Shown: piece by piece, positions 55,754-64,000 of the stretch
Layout: every line of letters starts with the position of its first letter
How positions within the stretch are numbered: the first letter of the stretch is position 1
Assembly: GCF_001039355.2 (NCBI RefSeq)
Contig: NW_019775471.1
Span: 1 to 64,000, forward strand
From: Lingula anatina
Taxonomy: Eukaryota; Brachiopoda; Lingulata; Lingulida; Lingulidae
Length of the DNA stretch: 64,000 nucleotides
Direction: 5' to 3'
The notes under the pieces: model-generated
Told to the model about the DNA's origin: nothing
The model's input: only the letters and a program-made list of their open reading frames with translations
Database searches by the model: none
Position numbers and translations under genes: made by a program

Positions 55754-58403
55754 TTACGCAGCAGTTGGTCGTGGCCGTTTTGGTCTATCACCAGTTGGCT
55801 TTGGTCTTTTCATCCCTTCTGGCTTGTCACCAGTTGGCCTTGGTCCTTTTGGTGCCTTGCGCTCTTCTGGACCATCACCAGTTGGCTTTGGTCGCTTCAT
55901 TCCTTCTGGCTTGTCTCCAGTTGGCTTTGGTCGCTTCATTCCTTCTGGCTTGTCACCAGTTGGCCTTGGTCCTTTTGGTGCCTTGCGCTCTTCTGGACCA
56001 TCACCAGTTGGCTTTGGTCGCTTCATTCCTTCTGGCTTGTCTCCAGTTGGCTTTGGTCGCTTCATTCCTTCTGGCTTGTCACCAGTTGGCCTTGGTCCTT
56101 TTGGTGCCTTGCGCTCTTCTGGACCATCACCAGTTGGCTTTGGTCGCTTCATTCCTTCTGGCTTGTCTCCAGTTGGCTTTGGTCGCTTCATTCCTTCTGG
56201 CTTGTCACCAGTTGGCCTTGGTCCTTTTGGTGCCTTGCGCTCTTCTGGACCATCACCAGTTGGCTTTGGTCGCTTCATCCCTTCTGGCTTATCACCAGTT
56301 GGCTTTGGTCGCATCATACCTTCTGGCTTGTCGCCAGTTGGCTTTGGTCCTTTCCCCATTCCTTTCCATGTCCTAAAAAGCAACAGTAAAAATTTTATAT
56401 AGTGAAGACATATTTGCAGCATCTATTTGCAGCATCCATCACAGTTGATGATTTTGTGGTTGTTTACAGTCTTTCTACGTCCTTGTTAACTTTCCCGTGT
56501 AATAAGCGCCGTTGTATATTTTTGAGGTAATGAAACAAAGAACCCTGCTTAAAACATTTTTTATGAAAATATAGGAATTACATGCGGCAGCTTCCGTGGC
56601 TTGGGCAAATAAAAAATTGTATATCTGTAGCATTGCTGAGTTTGGAACTAGATAAAGTGATGCCAGTTAACAGAAATAGAAAATGGTCAAGTATACCATA
56701 TCTATGAAGTAAAGTCAGCAAATTTCTGCGCCAAAAAGTAGACTATAATACTTTAACTTTCTTCACATGACTGTGCATATCTTAGGACTGCTAATGGATT
56801 TAAATCCAAATGGTAAAAATTGCCTTAATCTAAATTATTGACAATGGAAAAGCATTTCAGGTCCAAAAAAGGTAATGTTTCTAGTTGCCGCGCGTGTCAC
56901 ATGAATGCTTGCGCACCACATTTTTACGTTTTTTGGCCGGAGATGGTGCGTGGTCTTCGGCACCAAGTCAGGGTCGGAGACTGGTAAAAAACCTTATGTC
57001 GTTTGTATGCTTATTTTGAATTCATATAATAAAGTTAACTTTAAAAATCGCTTTAATGGAATACCATTTACGGACAATTCGTCTACACGTTATCTAGGCT
57101 TGTCACTTCTTTTTCAAAATGTCAACGTTAACCACGCAAAAGAGCACTACTATACATAAAATTGAAAACTCTGGGTATATTCTCAATAAGGTACGCATCT
57201 GAGATTCCTTATAAAGATTGCATTTTTCTCAAAACATGTTTCGAATATTTGTGATGTCGTTGTCATTCTTGATGCTATGCTCGTTGTATGATTGTCTTAC
57301 TATCAGGAGTCATGAATCACGCTCACCCTTAGCCAACGATCAAGTTTTATATATATCAATGATATTTCAAAAATCCATTCCAGTAGGTCTCATACATAAA
57401 CAAGGACAAAAAATAAAATAAAATAATAAATGCCTTCAATAGGATTTAAAGCTTATATATGATAATAATAAAATACAAGCTGAATTTTTTCATACATGTA
57501 CCGTAACCATAATGTTTGTCTGTGAAGCATAGATTAAATTTGCCACGAGCGCCGTACGATTTTTTTGACATCGTAAGTAGTTACGACTACGGCGAGTATA
57601 TACGTCTACATTAATTACGTGCTGGTGCCATGTGATTTCTCCAACATGACCTCGATGTCAAGTAAGGAAAATAGGTTTTAGGTTAAAAAGTGGTCGAATG
57701 GAGCCTCTTCAGTCTCGGTACAGTTGCTGCACGCCTTCCGCGCCGCTGCCTTTCAGATGCTTTCGTAGTACATTAGTTTTTTCACCCAAGTGATTACCGC
57801 AAGCCCAACAAAGAGTGCCCTTACGGGAAATGATTTTGGCCTACGGTCTTACGATTTAAAAATAAATTGTCAAAAGTGTTATCTTGACAAAATCGTATAG
57901 GCTACAGAAGCCGTGAATCCGTACGATTTTGCACGATTTCGCACGGCCACCGTGTGCCTCCGCACAAACGCCGCACAAAAAAAGGAATTTACGGGCAGTA
58001 TACGAGCACCGTACTCACATCGCATGGCAAATGTAATCTAGGCTTAAATGGTTGTCAGTAACAAAACTAATTTTTCCCAAACAAGGATATTTAAAAAGGC
58101 AATTTTCCTCGCAGTAACTTAAAAGTAACAAACAAGGTATAATTTTTTATCAAAATTAAAAGACAATTGTCATTAATAACGTAAACTATAAAATTATGAG
58201 AATATACCACAAAGAAAGCTTTTCGACTTAATTTGTTCAAATGAGGTCGAACGCGTTCCATCTACCATCGCAAAAATACTGCCATTTCGGTTAAAACACA
58301 ACGTAACGCTAAATAATGATAAGTGATTTACTTACTTTCCGCGTGGAAAAGCCAAAGCAGCGCAAACCAGCGCTGTCAATACGACGAGAGTTGCAAGCTT
58401 CAT
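55754..58403 (-). CDS. secreted Lys/Pro/Gly-rich tandem-repeat protein
   Basis: Two exons: 58336-58403 (ATG 58401-58403) and 55754-56372, with phases matching (AA|G). The product is 228 aa. Residues 1-18 are a clear signal peptide (MKLATLVVLTALVCAALA), followed by FPRGKTWKGMGKGPKPTGD. The rest is tandem repeat. The basic unit is 13 aa, GMKRPKPTGDKPE. A larger 42-aa unit combines two of these with GPEERKAPKGPRPTGDKPE and occurs about three to four times, as 126-bp DNA repeats. It ends RPKRPRPTAA. It contains no Cys and one Trp, is strongly basic and predicted to be disordered. A polyadenylation signal (minus strand) is at 55656-55661. The function is unknown. Extracellular matrix, mucus or shell-matrix, and cationic peptide roles are all compatible. 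KR pairs recur but each is followed by Pro, which disfavours convertase cleavage. Confidence 0.85.
55826..56330 (-). repeat. 126-bp coding tandem repeat
   Basis: The block GGCCTTGGTCCTTTTGGTGC starts at about 55836, 55962, 56088 and 56214, a period of 126 bp. Units are nearly identical including third positions. Outer units at both ends are more diverged. It encodes the 42-aa repeat of the secreted protein. Confidence 0.95.
56373..57525. other. intron of the secreted repeat gene, distal part
   Basis: AT-rich intron. It contains a + strand open frame at 57218-57421 (67 codons) whose segment from the second Met (MFRIFVMSLSFLMLCSLYDC) resembles a signal peptide. Nothing else supports it as a gene. 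Confidence 0.35.
57526..58044. mobile_element. longer MITE family C relative
   Basis: 519 bp from AGCATAGATTAAATTTGCCA to GCAAATGTAATCTAGGCT. The ends are inverted repeats of each other and match the family C ends at 54643-54900. Flanks are TGA (57523-57525) and TAA (58045-58047), one mismatch. The interior has CGTACGATTT and GCACGATTTCGCACGG blocks like family C, plus extra central sequence (about 57650-57840). It lies in the intron of the secreted repeat gene. Confidence 0.78.
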
Positions 58404-59263
58404 TTTCAGTTTTCGGAGACAATCTCTTCGAGTAAGTGATTTGTCCTGATTTTCCGAGAACTTTTATAGATAATAATTGATTGACCACCTGTAGGTCGTG
58501 GGCTGGTCAGTTTTGAAAAGCATGCAAACAGGCATGCGTCTGAATCTACATTTTAAAGTAGAAACAATGGTTCTGTTTGACCTGCTGCGATTTGTTTGTA
58601 GAATTAAATTGAATGTTACCCTTTATGTAACCCACCACTTAGTGAGATCATAAATTTCATATTTTTGAAACCAAAGGAAAGACAGTTACTGTAGTTAAAA
58701 CTCAACTCAAGTTTCTTTCTTTCTTTCTTTTTTTAAAAATAATTTACAACAAAAGAATTCAACCCTGGATCTCTGACTTAAAGCTATTATCATAACATTT
58801 CACGACCGAATTTTCGTTATATGTAAAAATATTTCACGAGAAGGCGGACACTCTTAGTTAACAGCCTAACGGATGTTGACAAAATTTTCGTTAAAGGTAA
58901 AAAAAGGCTAACTTAAAATACATTAAAATTTGGTGGAGATCCATCAATAAATAGATTAATTTTTTATGAGAATTGAGCTGCGTTGGCGGAGATCTGGACT
59001 CTCTATTTAATTGTGCAACTCTCATGATGATATTAGTTGCCTATCTGGTATGATTCGTGGCGGTCCATTTCAATTTCAATCACTGTTTGCAATCAAAAAG
59101 TTAATCAACTGGTTTCGTTTCATTTTGGATTTTGCACATATCCAAAAATAATCGAATAAAAGTGAGGCACACAAATTGCGGTGATAGTGCGACAAAACCT
59201 TGTCACTGTGCCTATACTGAAGAATTGCTGTTGATGTGTCCTTGGGTCCGTTTTTTTTTTTTT

Positions 59264-59294
<31 letters not shown>

Positions 59295-60087
59295 TCGCCC
59301 TCGTTTAAGTTCCATTAAAAATTAAAATCAATTATCCAATTATCCTACCAGTTACGTGAATAGCAGTAGTTAAGAAACAGACTGTATAGTGCAAATATCA
59401 ACTTCACTTTAAAAGGCTTTGAATACCGGTCTGCATGCGTGACTGGCAGTGAGATCAAGCTGGGCAACCATAAAACGATTTTCTGATTACTGAGAATCGT
59501 GTCTCGGGGGCGAGTTACGTGTTTGAGATTGAATACAATTTTCCTGCATAAATAAAAGGACATGCTTGAAAGTGTTTACATTATTTGTTCATATATGGAG
59601 TCTGTTCAAACAAATCTTAGTGAAACAAACAAGAACGGATTTGTGGTGTTGCGCAGTAAGTGAAGCGGGGAAGTTCGTTTTTCGTAACACACCCGACTTC
59701 GTTAAGTTAAACTAAACCCCAGTTCAAAATAACTTCAGTTTTGCTTCATATTCATGGACGATAAAACCACTAAAAACATGTTGAAGAAACGTTTTTTTTT
59801 TTTTTTGCATGTGTGCTATAAGGTAATATAAATAGTGCATGTCTCATCAACTGCTAAGAAAACAGACTATCCACTGTAGTACGAGACAAGGTCAATGCAA
59901 AACGATGTATATGTAAGTAAATAGCAATAATCATTCGTTATAAATACCATTATATATCAGTATAAATAGTACATACATTGCTCATTATACATGGTGACAT
60001 TTTCAAAATATTCTTTTTTAAGTCACAAAATTGAAACAAAGTGCGTCTGTGAGAGTTCTCGTTGAAAAAGCACTGCAAATATTGAAG
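58404..60087. other. intergenic upstream of the secreted repeat gene
   Basis: Holds the promoter of the minus-strand secreted repeat gene (58404-58600). It also has a T run followed by a G run at about 59250-59294, and a poly-T at 59792-59806. No further gene recognised. Confidence 0.45.
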
Positions 60088-63041
60088 TTATTGCGAGTGT
60101 ATGATTTTAACATTGGTTCTGCATCTCCGGAGTCTAAATATCACATCCGGACTAATGTTCAGCTGATCCTGCAAACTCAGGAAGCGGAGTTTTGGGAGAA
60201 GTTTTTTGTTAAACAGCTGTTTTACCAACTTTTCTGTCAGTCTCCCACATACTTTGTCGTTGCCGCTTATCTGAAAATAAACCGATGCAAATTGCAATAA
60301 GATTAATTTTTTCTTGAAGATTTTCATCTTATAAAATCAGTCTTAAATTTGTCATCTTTAAAGCTAATTTAAAATACAATTCTCTATTAGCAGCAAAATT
60401 AATAGAGCCTGACCCCTTAAACTGATCCATTGCTTTCAGGAACTCATAAAAGTGAGTTACTATGAAATACCAAGATTATATTTCAGATGTAATTTGTCGT
60501 AAATTTTTAAAACAGATATCACCTCAAAGCACTCCAAATTTGAGCACATTTTGAACAGCCTCTGAAGGGATTCATCAGTGATGCTTGTGAAGGATTCCAA
60601 TTTTAGCTTCCTCAGTTTAGGACACCGGTCAGCTAGGCATTTTATTGCCCGGTCACTTACTCTGGCCCCTGACCCTTACATGAAGATAGCAAGTAAATAT
60701 AAAATAAAGTTCAGCATTTTTACTTGTCTTTGATAAATGAAATCAAAATTACTTGTTCAGAGTTACCATTTCCTCAGTGTCATCTACAAAATACTAGCCT
60801 TTTCCGGTATCAGGACAACTTCCCCCTGGACAATCCCCCCAGACAATAATTTGTTTCATGATAAAGTTGCATTATCACACTAAAATATTAATAAATGGAT
60901 GAAATGTTTTAAACTTTACACTTTTTACATTATATTTGTGTATAAATAGATATTTCTTGGGGGGGGGGGGGGGAATCGTCCGTGGGGAATTGTCCTGGGG
61001 GGTAATTGTCCTGGGGGGGAATTGTCCTAGAATTGCCTTTTCCATACAGCCTGATTTAAGACTGTCATTGAAAGTCCAATGTATACAAATATTGTTAAAT
61101 ATTACAGTGCTATTTATTAGAAGTCAAATTCTGAAAATTAATGAACAATCTCTAATCCCATCTGAGTATCATTCAACAAGTGTAACTTCTTCTCATCCAC
61201 AACCAATATTGTCAGTGGTTTAACTTATTTTAAATTTGCCCAGCTTTCAAGGCATGGGCTGCTGCTTTTACCTCAAGAATGTTGCTCACATTTGGAGTTC
61301 CTCCAGTTAAAAAAAATACCCAGTAACAATTGTCTGAATTCTCCATTATACATAAAATGGATATATTCCAATCCTTGGCACAAGGACTGGTGGGCATGAA
61401 ACAACTCTTCCTTCAATATCTCACCTGTGTCAGAGGAGCCCATCTCCAGCACTTCCAACTTGGGACACTTGGAGGCCAAAAGCTCAATATGGTGGTCCTT
61501 CAGATCCACATCCGGCCCAAACTTAATATTTCTGTAGCCCTGCTCGCCTTTCTTCTGCAGGGCCTCCCCCCAATCTGCATTAGACAGAATGTGGAGGAAA
61601 GGTTTCACTGACACGTAGCGGTGGTGGTTGGGGATGTCAATATGGCCAACTCCATCCTCAAAGCCCAAATTGTGGCCATGAATTTCACACATGCGTTTGG
61701 AATGTCTGCAGCACCTGAAAGAGAGGAAAACAAAGACATTTACATCATTTATTTTAATATATGCTACCTCTTTCCACTTTCAACTCTTCCAACACAACAA
61801 AACTATTTTCCTTGATAAATTCATTCCTTTACTACAAGGTAACATGGATATGTGATATACTTTTAAAAATCTTAGAAGAAAACGTCACAGTTTTTGTATA
61901 TTAAATGAACAGCTTTAGTATCACAAATGACATGATACCTTCACCTGTTGTAAAAAAGCTCTTACTAAACACTGCCCAATTATCTTTTGCTTTTATTTTT
62001 CACCAGTCAGAGTTTACTTACTTACTACACATCCCATTTTCACACATCTTCTTGGCCGAGTTCTTACAGTTACCTGACCTGCCTGCACAGTGGGAGCCAG
62101 TGTTCCCAGAGGACTGCTAGTATAATATAATATAATATAATATAATATAATATAATATAATATAATATAATATAATAAGTCAAAATGATGTATCAATTCA
62201 TAATTGATTTATCTGTGCAGCCTAGTTAGCTTCATTTTATACCATAACTGAGACCCCATTCCCACAGATTTTAGATTGATCAATCCCTGTGGGGAGTCTC
62301 ACTAGTTTACTGGCAGCTTAGCCGGCTTAAGCGTCTGTCCCGCCTACTAAAAGCTGTAAGGAGGTAATTAACTATAGTGTGCGCTTGGCTGACAGCTATT
62401 TAGCGTGAACCCCCACGAAGTTAGGTCGATCTAGTTGGATCGATCTAAATCTCTGGGAATGTGCTGTTATATTGACAAAAATTGAACAACAACAATTACC
62501 TTAACTGGCAAAGCAAATTTCCTTCTCACCTATTAACAAGTTGTATTTGTTCAAGTAGATATTTGGGATTAAAAAGCAGTTGGTTGATGAAACTCCACTC
62601 ATTCAAAACTTACATAAAACGTATTGTAGGGGAGAGAAAATAAACAAAACAAAAGCAAAACAAAATCCAAGATAAATCCATACAAAAGAAAATTTAGTAC
62701 CTACCTTAGGCTTGGCCTCAGACTCTGGAATATGTTTCATCAGTTCCTGTACCAGTCCAGGCTCATCTCCATAGTACTTGAGGATGTACTCCATTGTATA
62801 CGGCAGAGGAGTGCAACCTTTAAGTATAGCCCTGACTGCCTCTTCATCCATATCACCCCTGGACCTGTCCAGTAGGCCATATTTCTCCAGGGCACTACTC
62901 AGGCAGTCTGTATGCCAAAGCTGGTACGAAGCTTTCTGCAAGGTTGCCAGTCAAGATATTTATATTTAACTTGATGGTGAATATCTTTAAACTGATAGAT
63001 ACTTATCACTGGTGATCAGTTATTTAAATCAAAACTTCCTG

Positions 63042-63137
<96 letters not shown>

Positions 63138-63570
63138 TTGTTATAACATTTGCACAACAAAACTTGTTGGATTGTGTTGGCTGTGATGAAATTCTGTTTG
63201 ATATGTGCAGAACCTAAACCTTTTGAATGTTGTTCTTTCCAAAAATGTAGTTTGATAATGCTTCAGCCAATTTAAAAAGAATTCAATATTTTGGCTAAAA
63301 CAATCACAAAATGACTTGAAAGATGTTAAAACTTCTCAGTCAAAACATTTCCAATCACTTATATGACACTGCACCTGTTCTTCCTAAAATTACCTGGAAA
63401 AAGAGTATCTTGTTTTCTCTGTCCCAGCCTGCCATATCCGCCAACTCCTTGAAGACATCAGTGGAATATTCCCAGTCCACCTCCATCTCACACGTACACT
63501 CTGGCGTCTTACAGCGACACTCATAGGGGTCCTGGATCCCATAGGTTAACTTTACATATTCATTCACAAA
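60088..63570 (-). CDS. leucine-rich repeat (FBXL/AMN1-like) protein, 5' end missing
   Basis: Visible exons in transcription order: 63394-63570, 62705-62935, 62022-62113, 61320-61714, 60523-60674, 60088-60270 (stop 60088-60090). All phases agree: 409 aa visible. The first visible exon begins at an acceptor, so earlier exons lie beyond the window. Order of parts: a Cys-containing segment (ECRCKTPECTCEMEVDWEY); a helical region (KYGLLDRSRGDMDEEAVRAI, PLPYTMEYILKYYG); a second Cys cluster (NCKNSAKKMC, CENGMCSKCCRHSKRMC); a segment around GHIDIPNHHRYVSV; then leucine-rich repeats of the F-box/AMN1 type (LLASKCPKLEVLEMG, CLADRCPKLRKLKLESF, LFKMCSNLECFE). LRR proteins of this type often select substrates for SCF ubiquitin ligases, but I see no F-box in the visible part. 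The Cys clusters could bind zinc. I do not recognise an ortholog. The donor of exon 62022-62113 lies in a GTAAGTAAGTAAA stretch, and 62022 was chosen because only it keeps the frame. Confidence 0.8.
60800..61042. repeat. inverted repeat built of GGACAATTCCCCC units
   Basis: The left part (60803-60846) carries GGACAACTTCCCC and GGACAATCCCCCC. The right part (60957-61042) carries three copies of GGGGGAATTGTCC-like sequence in the opposite orientation. The outer flanks CCTTTTCC match at both ends. It looks like a short foldback element with internal short repeats, in an intron of the LRR gene. A run of 16 G (about 60959-60974) lies inside. Confidence 0.65.
62120..62177. repeat. (TAATA)n minisatellite
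   Basis: About 11 TATAA pentamer units start 7 bp from the acceptor of the exon at 62022-62113 (minus strand), so on the sense strand the repeat sits in the polypyrimidine/branch-point region. Confidence 0.93.
62252..62466 (+). mobile_element. MITE family A, copy 5
   Basis: 215 bp from GACCCCATTCCCACAGATTT to TCTCTGGGAATGTGCTG. It has the same interior as copies 1 and 3, with more substitutions. Flanks are TGA and TTA, one mismatch from a TWA duplication. It lies in an intron of the LRR gene. Confidence 0.86.
63042..63140. repeat. (AT)n microsatellite followed by T run
   Basis: About 43 TA units then TTTTTTTTT, in an intron of the LRR gene. Confidence 0.97.
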
Positions 63571-64000
63571 CTGAAATAAATTAGTCAATTTTAATTTAAT
63601 CCTTTAATCCGTCAATTATTGTAAAGAAAAAAAAAAAGCAGCTTATCATTAGAGTCCACTCTTAATAATCTCTTATGAAAGATTATTAAGATAAAAAACT
63701 AGAGACCAACTTTAAATTTTGGCATGGATTCATTAACCACTAGTAAGTATGGAAAAAGGTTACCCAAAGAAAAACCATTTTTGGTAAAATGAACAGTTGT
63801 GCTTCCTTTAAAGAAATACCAAAGGATATCGTCTCATATACTTCCCAAAACATATTATTTAAAAGGATATTTTTTGCTTCGAAATTCTTCATGTGCTATG
63901 TATAACCTTTAGTATTTTCTGCCTGTGCTCATTTGAAAATTTATGCTATTTCATGTGCACAGCATGTCGAAGACATCAAATAATTCACAGGCAATTTTGG
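63571..64000. other. upstream intron of the LRR gene
   Basis: Begins at the acceptor of the exon 63394-63570. No further exon is recognised before the window ends, so the 5' part of the gene lies outside. Confidence 0.5.

Noticed and set aside
55826-56330. CRISPR-like regular repeat
   Set aside because: Units are contiguous 126-bp coding repeats without unique spacers, in a eukaryotic gene.
55724-56402. Long + strand frames (about 190-220 codons) rich in Trp, Ser, Leu
   Set aside because: They are antisense shadows of the repeat protein. A periodic sequence keeps all frames open, and only the minus strand has a matching signal-peptide exon.
60031-60300. 89-codon + strand open frame
   Set aside because: Antisense to the last exon of the LRR gene, which fits by splice phase and composition.

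Overview
The window is AT-rich invertebrate genomic DNA. Genes are split by GT-AG introns of about 0.2-3.5 kb. Microsatellites, poly-A/T and poly-G runs and short inverted-repeat transposons are frequent, and there is one assembly gap (N run). Protein families and gene structure indicate an invertebrate bilaterian. A marine lophotrochozoan such as a mollusc or brachiopod is my best guess, but no single feature proves it. I see no operons, CRISPR arrays, rRNA or convincing tRNA genes.

Layout. 1-5498: intergenic DNA with a decayed Tc1-like transposase (minus strand, about 1.69-2.77 kb) and one copy of a repeat shared with 27.9 kb. 5499-23183 (+): an anoctamin (TMEM16) gene of about 24 coding exons, with a tandem pair of 81-nt alternative exons for its last transmembrane segment; the 3'UTR runs to about 24.73 kb. 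25135-35315 (-): PLK4, 19 exons, complete. 35316-35907: a compact divergent promoter with a perfect four-unit heat-shock element. 35908-48998 (+): HSPA4/HSP110-type chaperone, 18 exons, complete. 50574-53623 (-): LRRC46, 7 exons, complete. 53.6-55.2 kb: duplicated intergenic DNA with a datable MITE insertion. 55754-58403 (-): a two-exon gene for a secreted Lys/Pro/Gly-rich tandem-repeat protein that I do not recognise. 60088-63570 (-): the 3' part of a cysteine-containing leucine-rich-repeat (FBXL/AMN1-like) gene whose 5' end lies outside the window.

How the genes relate. PLK4 (centriole duplication) and LRRC46 (a sperm-flagellum/cilium protein in vertebrates) flank HSPA4. PLK4 next to an HSP110-family gene matches the PLK4-HSPA4L neighbourhood I recall in human, so this is probably an old linkage. 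Anoctamin and PLK4 are convergent, PLK4 and HSPA4 divergent, and HSPA4 and LRRC46 convergent.

Mobile DNA. Five copies of one roughly 215-bp MITE lie in introns, a 3'UTR and between genes, three with exact 3-bp target duplications (TTA, TAA, ATA). Other Harbinger-like MITEs with TAA duplications lie at 36.7 and 54.6 kb. The points most worth a second look are the duplicated anoctamin exon, the secreted repeat protein, the heat-shock element in the shared promoter, and the MITE family with its paralogous empty site.
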